Of a stretch of 64,000 bases of DNA, positions 25,142 through 35,000 are shown in pieces. The notes beneath the pieces are model-generated. The model was given only the letters and a program-made list of their open reading frames with translations. It made no database searches and was not told the DNA's origin. The position numbers were made by a program, and so were the translations under genes. How positions within the stretch are numbered: the first letter of the stretch is position 1; each line of letters opens with the position of its first letter. This stretch comes from Desulfobacula sp. (GTDB lineage Bacteria; Desulfobacterota; Desulfobacteria; Desulfobacterales; Desulfobacteraceae). The stretch is from positions 24,871 through 88,870 of the forward strand of contig JABGOU010000012.1 of the NCBI GenBank assembly GCA_018645325.1, read 5' to 3'.

Positions 25142-26028
25142 GTTAGTTTGTTCCGACCGCTATCCTTTGATTTATAAAGTGCTTTATCGGCCCGGCTGAT
25201 AAAACTTGTGAAATCTTCTCCTTTCACAAGTTCTGTTGCACCAAGACTGACGCTGATTGATGCTTTTGTCCCTGGTTCAGGTTCAAATATCCTGGCGCAA
25301 ATGCTTTCTTTTATCCTTTCTCCAACTAAACAGGCCTTTTTAATCCTTGTTTCCGGCAAAAGGATGGTAAACTCTTCTCCACCATATCGATAGGCCGTGT
25401 CCATGGATCTCATACATGAATTGACCGTTTTTCCAATTTTCATTAGAACCTTGTCCCCTTCAAGGTGTCCCCAGGTATCATTATAGTTTTTAAAGAAATC
25501 AATATCGATAATGAGTAAAGACAGAGCCCTGGAATAGCGGATATGTCGATTGGTTTCGGTTTTTACCTGGGCAAAAAAATGTCTTGAATTATAAAGCCCT
25601 GTTAAAGCATCTGTAATGGCAATTTTTTCAAGCTTTTTCAAGAGTTTGCTGCGTTCTTTTTTAGATTCAGCTTCTCTTAAAACTCTTTTAATTCTCAAAT
25701 CCAGTTCTTCAAAACGAAAAGGTTTGAAAATAAAGTCGCTTGCCCCTGCCTTAACTGCATTTTCATATGAATACTCGGCACTGTAGCCGGTCATAACCAT
25801 TACATCAAGATCATAGGAGTCTTTTATTCTTCTGGTGAGTTCCAGCCCGTCCATGCCCTTCATCATAATGTCTGTAAGGACAAGATTTGCTTTAAATGAT
25901 TTGAGTATTTTTAAGGCTTGTGTTGCATCTAACGCACTTTTAACCTCATAATTGATAGCTTTCAAATATTCTGTTACAGAGTTTCTAATAGTAATATCAT
26001 CGTCTACAACCAGAATAGAATATGTCAT
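25126..26028 (-). CDS. Response regulator with GGDEF domain (diguanylate cyclase)
   Basis: A 300-aa REC-GGDEF protein. Receiver at ~1-120 (VVDDD pocket, phosphoacceptor in VLTDIMMKGMDG, MTGYSAEY, lysine in FIFKPFRF); GGDEF domain at ~140-300 with ALTGLYNSRHF, an intact GGEEF active site and, five residues before it, the RSMD inhibitory-site motif (RxxD). It should make cyclic di-GMP upon phosphorylation and be product-inhibited. The ATG at 26028 has GGAG at good distance; the upstream in-frame ATG at 26136 would add an unlikely basic extension. It is convergent with nadC and no kinase is next to it. Confidence 0.92.
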   Translation of the reverse strand: MTYSILVVDDDITIRNSVTEYLKAINYEVKSALDATQALKILKSFKANLVLTDIMMKGMDGLELTRRIKDSYDLDVMVMTGYSAEYSYENAVKAGASDFIFKPFRFEELDLRIKRVLREAESKKERSKLLKKLEKIAITDALTGLYNSRHFFAQVKTETNRHIRYSRALSLLIIDIDFFKNYNDTWGHLEGDKVLMKIGKTVNSCMRSMDTAYRYGGEEFTILLPETRIKKACLVGERIKESICARIFEPEPGTKASISVSLGATELVKGEDFTSFISRADKALYKSKDSGRNKLTYLIP

Positions 26029-26156
26029 GAATTTTTCTCCGATGTTATAGCCTTTATCACGAGCTTTTCTTGACACCTCACAGCGCAATTGGTAAAACCG
26101 TAGAACGAATTTAACCGGATGAGTTTTCTTTGTCAATATTTTAGTTTGGAGCTAGA

Positions 26157-27959
26157 TTGAAATTAAATATAAAAAATATTCGAAATTTTAGTATTATTGC
26201 CCATATTGATCATGGGAAGTCAACATTGTCCGACAGGCTCATTCAGCTTTCCGGTATTATTTCGGAAAGAGATATGAAAGACCAGATACTCGATTCCATG
26301 GATATTGAAAGAGAAAGGGGTATCACCATTAAAAGTCAGACTGTTTCTCTCCCCTATAAAGGAGAGGATGGCAAGCTTTACCTTTTAAATCTGATAGACA
26401 CACCCGGCCATGTGGATTTTTCATATGAGGTATCACGGGCCCTGGCATCCTGTGAGGGAGCATTAATACTGGTGGATGCAAGCCAGGGAGTTGAAGCCCA
26501 GACACTGGCCAATTTATATCTTGCCATGGAACATGAGCTTGAGATCATACCCGTGATTAACAAAATAGATCTGCCTTCTGCTCAGATTGACTGGGCAAAG
26601 GATCAGATCGAAGAGGATCTGGGGCTTGATTCTGATGAAGCATTAGCGGTTTCTGCAAAAACAGGTATAGGGGTAGACAAGATATTTGAGGCCATTATCA
26701 GAAAAATACCACCACCTGTTTGTAAGGATAATTCTGTTTTTAAAGGTCTGATATTTGACTCTCATTATGACGCATTCAGAGGAACCATAGTCCATTTCAG
26801 AATTTTTAACGGCAGCATTAAAAAAGGCGATAAGATCCTTTTAATGTCCAATAATGCCAAGTATAAGGTTGAAGAGGTGGGATTGTTTCAAATTGTGCGG
26901 CAGCCTCAAAATGAACTTATTGCAGGGCAGGTTGGATACTTTATCGCCGGTATTAAAAATATCAGTGATGTGAAAATCGGGGATACGGTCACCATGCCTG
27001 ATCAACTATGTGAAAACTCCCTGGCAGGATTCAGGGAACCAACGCCCGTTGTGTTTTCTTCCATGTATCCTGTTGCATCAGATGATTATGAGGAACTTAC
27101 TGCTGCTTTGGAAAAGCTTAAGCTCAATGATGCATCTTTGATTTACGAGAAAGACAGTTCCACTGCCCTTGGGTTTGGATACAGGTGTGGTTTTCTAGGC
27201 CTTTTGCATCTTGAAGTTGTCCAGGAACGGCTTGAAAGGGAATATGATGTTTCTCTGATTTTGACATCGCCTTCTGTTATGTATGAGATCACTTATACGG
27301 ATGGGACAATAAAAATTATTGATAACCCGGTCCAATATCCTGATCCGGGCGAGATAACCCGGGTCAGGGAACCTTTTATAAAAGCTTCCATCATTGTGCC
27401 GGATAAATATATGGGCAATGTCATGCAGGTCTGCCATGAATTTCGCGGAGTCAGCGAAAATTACCAGTACTTAACCAGTAACCGCATGGAAATGAAATTT
27501 ATACTGCCTTTGGCAGAGGTGGTGTATGAATTTTATGATCGGCTCAAAAGTGTCACCCAGGGATATGGGTCATTTGATTATGAAATTGCGGGATACCAGG
27601 AGACAGACCTTGTAAAACTTGATTTTATTATTAATGGTGAACGGGTGGATGCTCTGTCCCAGCTTATTCACCGTGACAAGGCAGAAGCCAGGGCCAGAAC
27701 AGCTTGTAAGAAGTTGAGAGAAGAAATCCCAAGGCAGCAGTTTAAAATACCCATCCAGGGTGCTATTGGAGGGAAAATTATTTCCAGAGAAACCATATCT
27801 GCATTTAGAAAAGATGTGACAGCCAAATGTTATGGCGGTGATATTTCAAGAAAACGAAAGCTACTTGAAAAACAAAAAAAGGGTAAAAAACGCATGAAAA
27901 TGGTGGGCTCGGTTGAGATCCCGCAATCTGCATTTCTCTCTGTTCTGAAAACAGATTGA
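26157..27959 (+). CDS. lepA: Translation elongation factor 4 (LepA)
   Basis: A 600-aa ribosome-bound GTPase with the family's normal length. G1 is AHIDHGKST, G3 is DTPGHVDF, G4 is NKID; the ERERGITIKSQ switch region and the LepA-specific C-terminal domain (KMKFILPLAEVVYEFYDRLK, GGDISRKRKLLEKQK) are present. The start is TTG at 26157, supported by GGAG 5 nt upstream; no ATG is available without losing the first strand. It is divergent from the GGDEF gene. Confidence 0.96.
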   Translation: MKLNIKNIRNFSIIAHIDHGKSTLSDRLIQLSGIISERDMKDQILDSMDIERERGITIKSQTVSLPYKGEDGKLYLLNLIDTPGHVDFSYEVSRALASCEGALILVDASQGVEAQTLANLYLAMEHELEIIPVINKIDLPSAQIDWAKDQIEEDLGLDSDEALAVSAKTGIGVDKIFEAIIRKIPPPVCKDNSVFKGLIFDSHYDAFRGTIVHFRIFNGSIKKGDKILLMSNNAKYKVEEVGLFQIVRQPQNELIAGQVGYFIAGIKNISDVKIGDTVTMPDQLCENSLAGFREPTPVVFSSMYPVASDDYEELTAALEKLKLNDASLIYEKDSSTALGFGYRCGFLGLLHLEVVQERLEREYDVSLILTSPSVMYEITYTDGTIKIIDNPVQYPDPGEITRVREPFIKASIIVPDKYMGNVMQVCHEFRGVSENYQYLTSNRMEMKFILPLAEVVYEFYDRLKSVTQGYGSFDYEIAGYQETDLVKLDFIINGERVDALSQLIHRDKAEARARTACKKLREEIPRQQFKIPIQGAIGGKIISRETISAFRKDVTAKCYGGDISRKRKLLEKQKKGKKRMKMVGSVEIPQSAFLSVLKTD

Positions 27960-28031
27960 TCAAAATGTTATGGGATTTATGACTGTTGTTTTTTACTTAA
28001 TATATTTGGATTTATAGCTTGTATTTTTTTT

Positions 28032-28060
28032 TTGACAGGCGTATGGCATTCAATTATCAG
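28032..28060 (+). promoter_or_regulatory. Putative promoter of the enoyl-CoA hydratase operon
   Basis: Perfect TTGACA at 28032-28037, a 17-nt spacer and TATCAG at 28055-28060, 33 nt before the start codon at 28094. Confidence 0.45.
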
Positions 28061-28093
28061 ATGTAAAAAAAACTAACACAAAAGGTGAATCCC

Positions 28094-28858
28094 ATGAACT
28101 ATGAATGTATTATCTATGAAAAAAAAGATCAGGTTGGCCTGATTAAGCTGAACAGACCCAAGGTGCTTAATGCAATGAACCGGCAGCTTTGGATTGAGAT
28201 GCAGGATGCCCTTGAACGAGTAAAACAGGACAAAGATGTTAAGGCACTTATCATTACAGGGGAAGGCCGTGCCTTTTCAACAGGAGCAGATCTGAAAGAT
28301 TCAAAGGATAGAAGCATTGAAGATTACAGACTTTATCTTGAATCCCTGCAGGAAGCATCAAGAAAGATTATCAGGTTTGAAAAGCCCACGATCGCAGCTA
28401 TTAACGGTTATGCCCTAGGTTCTGGTTACGAACTTGCTTTAGCCTGTGATATCAGGATTGCAGCCAAAGAGGCACTTATCGGATCACCTGAGGCAAAGGT
28501 AACATCATCTGTTACAGGTGGTGCATTCCGACTTGTTCAGGATCTGGTTGGGCCGGGTAAAGCCAGAGAACTACTTTTTACTGCAGAATATATCTCTGGA
28601 GAAGAAGCCCAGAAAATAGGGCTTGTCAATAAAGCTGTTCCGTTGGATGAATTAATGGATGAAACATTTGATATGGCTAAAAAGATCGTTGCCAATTCGT
28701 CTTTTTCTCTGAAGCTCATTAAAAAGGGTTTTCTCATGGCCCAGGGAGAAAGCAGTCTTGAGGCTTTGATGGATTATGAGATTGAAGCCTGCCTTGCATG
28801 TGTTTCAACAAAGGAGAGAGAAGCGTCTTTGGATGATTTTGAGCAGAGAAAAAAATAA
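28094..28858 (+). CDS. Enoyl-CoA hydratase/isomerase family protein
   Basis: A 254-aa crotonase-fold protein: LIKLNRPKVLNAMN at the N-terminus, oxyanion-hole segments FSTGADLKDS and ALGSGYELALACDIRIA, then GSPEAKV. The glutamate of the GYELALACD segment is one of the two hydratase glutamates; the second position carries EAKV-type text, which is compatible with activity, but the exact reaction (hydratase, isomerase or CoA lyase) cannot be assigned. The ATG at 28094 is chosen for AAGGTG 7 nt upstream, over GTG at 28085. It is followed after 15 nt by an acyl-CoA synthetase, suggesting acyl-CoA degradation with energy conservation at the thioester step. Confidence 0.88.
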   Translation: MNYECIIYEKKDQVGLIKLNRPKVLNAMNRQLWIEMQDALERVKQDKDVKALIITGEGRAFSTGADLKDSKDRSIEDYRLYLESLQEASRKIIRFEKPTIAAINGYALGSGYELALACDIRIAAKEALIGSPEAKVTSSVTGGAFRLVQDLVGPGKARELLFTAEYISGEEAQKIGLVNKAVPLDELMDETFDMAKKIVANSSFSLKLIKKGFLMAQGESSLEALMDYEIEACLACVSTKEREASLDDFEQRKK

Positions 28859-28873
28859 TCAAAGGAAAATATC

Positions 28874-31075
28874 ATGTTAGATAAAGTGCTCGATGCCAAA
28901 TCAGTTGCCATCATCGGTGCGTCAAAAAATAAAACAAAACGGGGATACCAGGCTATTAAAACCCTTAAAGCAGATGGTTTTGAGGGACAGATTTATCCGG
29001 TAAATCCAAAAGAAGATATGATTTTAGGGCTTCCCTGCTATAAAAATATTACAGATATTGAAGGCCCTGTAGATCTTGCCCTGATTACAACCCCGGCCAG
29101 AACAATCCCGGGAATCTTAAGAAAATGCGGTGAAAAAAAGGTTTCCGGTGCCGTTATCATTGCCGGTGGTTTCAGGGAACTGGGAGCCAAAGGCAAGGAA
29201 CTTGAGCAGCAGGTTGTCACTGCGGCAAAGGAAACCGGTGTCAGATTAATCGGGCCCAATACATCTGGAATGATCAATTTGAAAAGCAATATGAACCTTG
29301 TAGGGATTAGTAATGCTCCCAAAGGGCACATTGCACTGCTCTGTCAAAGCGGCAATATGGCGTTGACACTTATCACAGAGGCCACAATTCGCAAGCACGA
29401 GGGATTTACCTATTATGTCGGAGTTGGAAATGAGTCAGATATAAAATTTCATGAGTATCTTGAATTTTTTAGAAATGACCCGGATACAAAAGCTATCCTC
29501 ATGTATGTCGAGGGGATGAGTGAGGGGCGCAAATTTTTACAGGAAGCACATAAAACAAGTATTAAAAAGCCGATTATTCTCTTAAAAAGCGGCCGATCGG
29601 CAACAGGGAAGAAATCGGCAGGGTCTCATACAGGATCTCTTGCCGGGATGAGTGAAGTGGCAAATCGGGCCTATGGCCGTGCCGGGATCATCGTGATTGA
29701 GAATTCAGATGAGCTTTTTCCCGTTGCTGAGACTCTTTGCAGCCAGCCTGCGATTAAAAATAATTCCATTGCCATCCTTGCCGATGGCGGGGGGCATGCG
29801 ACTATCGCCGCTGATCTCTTAAGTGACTATGGCATTCATTTGCCTGAATTGTCCGACAAAACAAAAGAAAAGTTAAGGGAACTTTTGCCTGAAGCTGCAT
29901 CTGTCGTCAATCCCGTTGATGTGGCCGGCGGGACAGATTCTGATCCCACTCTGTTTGCAGACTGTGCTAAAATTATTTTAAATGACCCAAGTGTCGGCGG
30001 GCTTCTGGTTGTGGGTCTATTTGGCGGATACGGGATTCGGTTTGAAGAAAGTCTTGCCATTGGAGAAGAGGCTGCAGCCCATCGATTCGGGGCAATGGTA
30101 AAAAAGAGAAACAAACCCATTTTCATTCATTCCCTGTACAGTTCGTATGAATCCCATGCCCTTGATCTGCTGCGACATTATGATATACCCGTTCATGACT
30201 CCCTGGACATTTCATGCAAATGCGTGGCATCCCTTTGTAAATATGGGAATTATCTGAAATCCTATCACGGCAAAACCTCTTTTATTTTTAATTGGCGGGC
30301 CAAGGCAAAACCAGAAGGGGTACAGATTCTGGAAAACGCCGGAAAAGAGGGTCGTCATGTCCTTTTAGAACATGAAGCAAAACAATTGATCAAACTTCAC
30401 GGTGCACCAACCTCAGTGGGACAGGTGGCTGAAACAGAGGATGAGGCATGGGAAATCGCACAAAAAATTAATGGAAATAGTGAATATATAGCGAACAGTG
30501 AGAAGACGAACAGTGAGAAGACGACGAACAGTGAGGCAAAGGCGAGTGTTGTATTAAAAATCGTCTCGCCGGATATCCTTCACAAAAGCGATGCCGGCGG
30601 TGTTAAGCTGAATTTGAGTTCTGAACATCAGGTTAGGAAAGGATTTCAGCAGATTATTAAACGTGCCAAAGCCTATAATTCAAAAGCAGATATTCGGGGA
30701 GTACTTGTTGCCCCCATGGCCCAGCAGGGTCTTGAAATTATTATTGGAACCAAGATAGATGAGCAGTTTGGTCCGGTCATCATGTACGGCCTGGGTGGTA
30801 TCATGGTTGAAATAATGAAGGATGTAACGTTCTGGGTTTTACCCATTAATCCGACTTCGAGTAAAAAAATGCTGGAAGATACCCGCTCGTCTATCCTTTT
30901 AGATGGTATAAGGGGGCACAAAGGGTATGATAAAAAATCCTTGAAAAAGCTGATATCCATGTGTTCAGAGCTGATTGAATCCTATCCGGAAATTGAGGAA
31001 ATGGACTTGAATCCGGTTATTCTTTATGAAAAAGGCCTGGATGTGGTGGATGCAAGAATAATACTTAAAAAATAA
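28874..31075 (+). CDS. ADP-forming acyl-CoA synthetase (acetyl-CoA synthetase, NDP-forming), alpha-beta fused
   Basis: A 733-aa protein with CoA-binding (VAIIGASKNKTKRGYQ), succinyl-CoA-ligase-like (LIGPNTSGMINLKSN; HTGSLAGMSE; DVAGGTDSDP) and C-terminal ATP-grasp domains (SPDILHKSDAGGVKLNL; EMDLNPVILYEKGLDVVDAR). It reversibly converts acyl-CoA, ADP and phosphate to acid, CoA and ATP. A Ser/Asn/Glu/Lys/Thr-rich insert of about 22 residues (near 535-556, three NSE repeats) interrupts the ATP-grasp domain just before the VLKIVSPDILHKSD strand; the DNA there is a 15-nt-type tandem repeat that stays in frame. It is co-transcribed with the enoyl-CoA hydratase gene. Confidence 0.9.
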   Translation: MLDKVLDAKSVAIIGASKNKTKRGYQAIKTLKADGFEGQIYPVNPKEDMILGLPCYKNITDIEGPVDLALITTPARTIPGILRKCGEKKVSGAVIIAGGFRELGAKGKELEQQVVTAAKETGVRLIGPNTSGMINLKSNMNLVGISNAPKGHIALLCQSGNMALTLITEATIRKHEGFTYYVGVGNESDIKFHEYLEFFRNDPDTKAILMYVEGMSEGRKFLQEAHKTSIKKPIILLKSGRSATGKKSAGSHTGSLAGMSEVANRAYGRAGIIVIENSDELFPVAETLCSQPAIKNNSIAILADGGGHATIAADLLSDYGIHLPELSDKTKEKLRELLPEAASVVNPVDVAGGTDSDPTLFADCAKIILNDPSVGGLLVVGLFGGYGIRFEESLAIGEEAAAHRFGAMVKKRNKPIFIHSLYSSYESHALDLLRHYDIPVHDSLDISCKCVASLCKYGNYLKSYHGKTSFIFNWRAKAKPEGVQILENAGKEGRHVLLEHEAKQLIKLHGAPTSVGQVAETEDEAWEIAQKINGNSEYIANSEKTNSEKTTNSEAKASVVLKIVSPDILHKSDAGGVKLNLSSEHQVRKGFQQIIKRAKAYNSKADIRGVLVAPMAQQGLEIIIGTKIDEQFGPVIMYGLGGIMVEIMKDVTFWVLPINPTSSKKMLEDTRSSILLDGIRGHKGYDKKSLKKLISMCSELIESYPEIEEMDLNPVILYEKGLDVVDARIILKK

Positions 31076-31307
31076 GACTTTTATGGATTAATACTTTACA
31101 AATACGATTGGGAATTGTAATTTTCATAAACATACATAATTGGTTTCAACCAAATTTTAAACAAAAGTATACAAATCAATAAATTGATACTCGGGAATAT
31201 TGTTTTTTAAAAACAATAATTTAAATAATATAAGAAGAAAGGAGGCAGAAAAACACCGGTGATTTAATTATCTAAATAATTATTAATACTTAAATTAGGA
31301 GGTTAAG

Positions 31308-32291
31308 ATGAAAAAAGCATTAATTTTGACAACAGCTGTTTTATTTGGAATAGTACTTTTTCTGGGATCATCTGCAACGGAAAGCCAGGCAAAAGCAACT
31401 TTTGTGACCATTGGAACAGGCGGAATTACAGGTGTATATTATCCAACCGGTGGTGCGATTGCCAAGATAGTTAACAAAAAACGAAAAGAATATGGTATCC
31501 GCTGCACAGTTGAATCTACTGGTGGATCTGTTTTTAACATCAATGCAATTTTGTCTGGAGACCTTGATTTTGGTGTAGCTCAGTCAGATCGTCAATACCA
31601 GGCTGTAAAAGGGATTGCAGACTGGAAAGATAAAGGACCCCAGAAAGACCTGCGTGCAGTATTTTCCATCCATGCAGAAACTGTAGATCTAATTGCGGCT
31701 GTAGATTCCAACATTAACAGTCTTGCCGATCTGAAGGGGAAAAGGGTCAATATTGGAAATCTTGGATCCGGTTATCGTCAGAATGCCATAGACGCACTTG
31801 AGGCCAATGGACTGAACTGGGAGACAGATTTTAATGCAGAAAGTTTAAAAGCTGCTGAAGCACCCGGACTGATCCAGGACGGCAGGATTGATGCGGCCTT
31901 CTATACGGTTGGACATCCTTCAGGGTATTATAAGGAAGCCACTTCAGGAACCCGGGCTGTAAAATTTGTTCCCATTGAAAATATTGACAGTCTTTTGGAA
32001 AAATATTCTTATTATGCCAAGGCTGCAACATTGATGAAAAATTATCCCGGTGCTAAGAATACAGAAGAAGCTGTCCCGACATTTGGCGTAAAAGCAACCT
32101 TTGTTACATCAGCAAAAGTACCTGACAGCGTGGTATATGCCATTACAAAAGAAGTATTTGACAACTTTGAAGCATTTACCAAGCTGCATCCTGCTTATGC
32201 CGGCCTCACTAAAAAAGCCATGTTGACCGGTCTTTCTGCACCTTTTCATCCAGGTGCCCTGAAGTACTACAAAGAAGCAGGCTTAAAGTAA
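31308..32291 (+). CDS. TRAP transporter solute receptor, TAXI family
   Basis: A 327-aa periplasmic binding protein. Residues 1-29 are a signal peptide (MKKALILTTAVLFGIVLFL, ending SQAKA). The mature part has the TAXI pattern: FVTIGTGGITGVYYPTGGAI, VESTGGSVFNINAILSGDLD, LKGKRVNIGNLGSG. TAXI TRAP systems import organic acids or amino acids such as glutamate with Na+ or H+; the ligand here is unknown. AGGAGG precedes the ATG. The 232-nt upstream region is AT-rich and holds a 9-bp palindrome at 31199-31217 but no clear promoter. A 12-bp hairpin separates it from the permease gene. Confidence 0.93.
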   Translation: MKKALILTTAVLFGIVLFLGSSATESQAKATFVTIGTGGITGVYYPTGGAIAKIVNKKRKEYGIRCTVESTGGSVFNINAILSGDLDFGVAQSDRQYQAVKGIADWKDKGPQKDLRAVFSIHAETVDLIAAVDSNINSLADLKGKRVNIGNLGSGYRQNAIDALEANGLNWETDFNAESLKAAEAPGLIQDGRIDAAFYTVGHPSGYYKEATSGTRAVKFVPIENIDSLLEKYSYYAKAATLMKNYPGAKNTEEAVPTFGVKATFVTSAKVPDSVVYAITKEVFDNFEAFTKLHPAYAGLTKKAMLTGLSAPFHPGALKYYKEAGLK

Positions 32292-32325
32292 TTAGATTTT
32301 TCTAAACTGTGTTTAAAAGGTATTG

Positions 32326-32366
32326 GCAGTGGAAAAGACGTGTAATTGATATGGCTTTTCCACTGC
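32326..32366 (+). terminator. 12-bp perfect hairpin between TRAP receptor and permease genes
   Basis: GCAGTGGAAAAG (32326-32337) pairs perfectly with CTTTTCCACTGC (32355-32366) around a 17-nt loop. No T-tract follows, so it is more likely an intercistronic stabiliser or partial terminator that raises receptor over permease levels, as in many binding-protein operons. Confidence 0.6.
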
Positions 32367-32388
32367 TGTCCTCAATAGGGTGAAGATT

Positions 32389-34479
32389 ATGGGCGGTACT
32401 GAAGTTCAAGAGGTTGACGATGGCCTGGAACTGGCCAGGAAAATGGCAGAAGAAGAAGAAGGAATAGGAAGAAAACCCCTGGGCCTTGAAAAATGGGTGA
32501 TTCCATTCATTGCAGTTACCTGGAGTTTGTTTCAGCTGTCCATAGCCAGCTGGCTGATACTTGACTCTACTTATATCCGGTCAATCCATCTTGGGTTTGC
32601 ATTATTAATTGTTTTTTTAAATTATCCGATATTCAAGAAAAAAAAATTTGGATTGAAATTTTTGTCTGCCACAGACAGAATTCCTGTTTTTGATTATATT
32701 ATTGCCATTATTGCCTGCCTTAGTGCTCTTTATCTTGTGCTTGATTTTGTAGGGATAACCACGCGGTATGGTGCGCCAATTCAAAGGGATATAGTCATTG
32801 GCATCCTTTTGACGGTATTACTTCTCGAAGCAGCCAGAAGGGTGATTGGACCGGCACTTCCCATTATTGCCATCGGTTTTTGTGTGTATGCCTTTTTTGG
32901 GCCCTATATGCCGGACCTCATAGCCTTTAAGGGGGTGTCATTAAATCGGTTTGTGGGGCAGATGACCATGTCCACGGAAGGTATTTATGGTATTCCCCTG
33001 GATGTTTCCGCAACCATTGTTTTTCTATTTGTTCTTTTTGGTGCCATGCTGGACAAGGCCGGGGCAGGGCGCTATTTTATTCAGCTTGCCTTAAGTCTTT
33101 TAGGAGGATTCAAGGGTGGTCCTGCAAAGGCTGCCATACTTGGAAGCGGGCTTACCGGAATGGTATCAGGTTCCAGTATTGCAAATATTGTTACAACAGG
33201 AACATTTACCATACCCATGATGAAAAAGGTGGGTTATCCAGCCACCAAAGCTGCAGCGGTTGAAGTGGCTGCAAGCACGGACGGACAATTGGCACCTCCC
33301 ATTATGGGCGCTGCTGCATTTATTATAGCGGAATATGTAAATGTCCCCTATGTAGAAGTGATTAAGGCCGCAGCCATCCCGGCGTTTGCCTCCTATGCCG
33401 CATTGTTTTATATTGTCCACATTGAAGCATCCAAACTGGGTTTAAGGGGGATGGCGAGAAAAGAACTCCCTGTGTTCTTTAAAACTTTTTTAAGCGGGAT
33501 TCATTTTATGATCCCCATTGCATTACTGCTGTATGAGTTGGTTGTGGTGAGACATTCTCCTGAACTAGCAGCCTTTCGTGCCATCTGGCTCATGGCCATT
33601 GTGATGATATTTCAGGAACCGATCAAGGCATATATAGCTAAAAAACCCATAGGTCCTGCAATAAAAAAAGCGATTGTTGATATTTTTTCGGCATTTGCAT
33701 CAGGAGCCCGCAATATGGTTTCAGTAGCCCTTGCAACTGCCGCAGCCGGCATCATTGTCGGGGTTGTATCACTTGGGCTGGGAGGACTTATTACCGAAAT
33801 CATTGATGTGGTCTCCATGGGTAATATTTATCTCATGCTGGTCATCACAGCCTTTGCAAGCCTGATAATTGGAATGGGACTGCCCACAACTGCAACCTAT
33901 ATTGTTATGGCATCATTGACAGCTCCTGCAATTGTTACTATTGCCGCTGCCCAGGAATGGTTTGTGCCGTTAATGAGTGCCCATCTTTTTTGTTTTTATT
34001 TTGGAATTCTTGCAGATGATACACCGCCTGTAGGGCTTGCTGCCTATGCAGCAGCAGCCATTGCAAAGTCTTCGCCCATTGCCACGGGCATACAGGGATT
34101 CATGTATGATATTCGAACGGCAATCCTGCCATTCATGTTCATATTTAATTCTGATTTGATCCTGCACGAAATTAGGTCCTGGTCCCAGGGAATATTGATT
34201 TTTCTCATGGCGTGTATTGGTAATTTTGCCTTTGCATCAGCAACCCAGGGATGGTTTGTGGCAAGAAACAGGATATGGGAAATACCCTTGTTTTTAAGTG
34301 TTACCATTTGTGCTATGAGGCCTGATGCCATTGCATCCCTGATTGGACTGCCCCATGATCAGCGGTACTATGTTTATCCTGTTGCCCTTATTATTTTTGG
34401 TATCCTCTATTTGATGCAGAGACCCAGAATTCCCAAAGAAAAGACCACGACAGATAAAAAAGCGTTTGGTGATTTTTAA
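32389..34479 (+). CDS. TRAP transporter fused permease (4TM/12TM)
   Basis: A 696-aa membrane protein that joins the small (DctQ-like, first ~200 residues) and large (DctM-like) TRAP subunits, as is usual in TAXI systems. Signature stretches: FLFVLFGAMLDKAGAGRYF, KAAILGSGLTGMVSGSSIAN, ASTDGQLAPPIMGAAAFIIA, and GMGLPTTATYIVMASLTAPA. The N-terminal ~35 residues are charged and cytoplasmic (MAEEEEGIGRKPLG). The ATG at 32389 is chosen; a GTG at 32380 overlaps the likely ribosome site AGGGTG. It works with the receptor upstream; a UspA protein follows after 22 nt. Confidence 0.93.
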   Translation: MGGTEVQEVDDGLELARKMAEEEEGIGRKPLGLEKWVIPFIAVTWSLFQLSIASWLILDSTYIRSIHLGFALLIVFLNYPIFKKKKFGLKFLSATDRIPVFDYIIAIIACLSALYLVLDFVGITTRYGAPIQRDIVIGILLTVLLLEAARRVIGPALPIIAIGFCVYAFFGPYMPDLIAFKGVSLNRFVGQMTMSTEGIYGIPLDVSATIVFLFVLFGAMLDKAGAGRYFIQLALSLLGGFKGGPAKAAILGSGLTGMVSGSSIANIVTTGTFTIPMMKKVGYPATKAAAVEVAASTDGQLAPPIMGAAAFIIAEYVNVPYVEVIKAAAIPAFASYAALFYIVHIEASKLGLRGMARKELPVFFKTFLSGIHFMIPIALLLYELVVVRHSPELAAFRAIWLMAIVMIFQEPIKAYIAKKPIGPAIKKAIVDIFSAFASGARNMVSVALATAAAGIIVGVVSLGLGGLITEIIDVVSMGNIYLMLVITAFASLIIGMGLPTTATYIVMASLTAPAIVTIAAAQEWFVPLMSAHLFCFYFGILADDTPPVGLAAYAAAAIAKSSPIATGIQGFMYDIRTAILPFMFIFNSDLILHEIRSWSQGILIFLMACIGNFAFASATQGWFVARNRIWEIPLFLSVTICAMRPDAIASLIGLPHDQRYYVYPVALIIFGILYLMQRPRIPKEKTTTDKKAFGDF

Positions 34480-34501
34480 TCATTATTAAAGGAGAAAGCC
34501 A

Positions 34502-34996
34502 TTGGATACGATTAAAAAAATTCTTGTTCCCCTTGCATTTGCAGATTATTCACAAGGTGTTTTTAATTGTGCAGTGCAAATGGTCTTGAAACATGATGCC
34601 AGTCTTATTGTTTTAAGTATCATCAATTCAAGGGATATTGAATCAGTGGAAAGCATTGTTTCCATGGGTTATGATGTTGATGCAGAACACTATGTTGAAG
34701 AGATCCGCAAAGAGCGGAAACAAAAGTTGAACAAAATGGCAGATGAGGCCAAAATTGACAAGGATAAGATTAAGGTCATGTTCAAGATTGGAAATCCTGT
34801 TGATGAGATTTTAAAGGTTATCATTAAAGAAGCGCCTGATCTTGTTGTCATGGGAACAAGGGGTCGTGGCAATCTGAAAAATATTATTATGGGATCTGTT
34901 GCTGAAAAAGTTTTTAAGAGATCTCCAGTTAATGTTTTGTCTTACAGGGATGAAGATGTTAAAAAAAACCTGACAAAAAGATTTAAAAGCGGTTAA
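34502..34996 (+). CDS. Universal stress protein (UspA family), TRAP-linked
   Basis: A 164-aa single UspA domain: KKILVPLAFADYSQGVFN at the start, ATP-binding G-2x-G-9x-G(S/T) pattern VVMGTRGRGNLKNIIMGSVAE, then VNVLSYR. The start is TTG at 34502, supported by AAGGAG 8 nt upstream and the absence of an ATG before the first strand. UspA genes at the end of TRAP operons are known (TeaD with TeaABC) and can bind ATP and modulate uptake, so a regulatory role in this transporter is likely. It converges on the amidohydrolase gene with only 4 nt between the stops. Confidence 0.9.
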   Translation: MDTIKKILVPLAFADYSQGVFNCAVQMVLKHDASLIVLSIINSRDIESVESIVSMGYDVDAEHYVEEIRKERKQKLNKMADEAKIDKDKIKVMFKIGNPVDEILKVIIKEAPDLVVMGTRGRGNLKNIIMGSVAEKVFKRSPVNVLSYRDEDVKKNLTKRFKSG

Positions 34997-35000
34997 ATTT

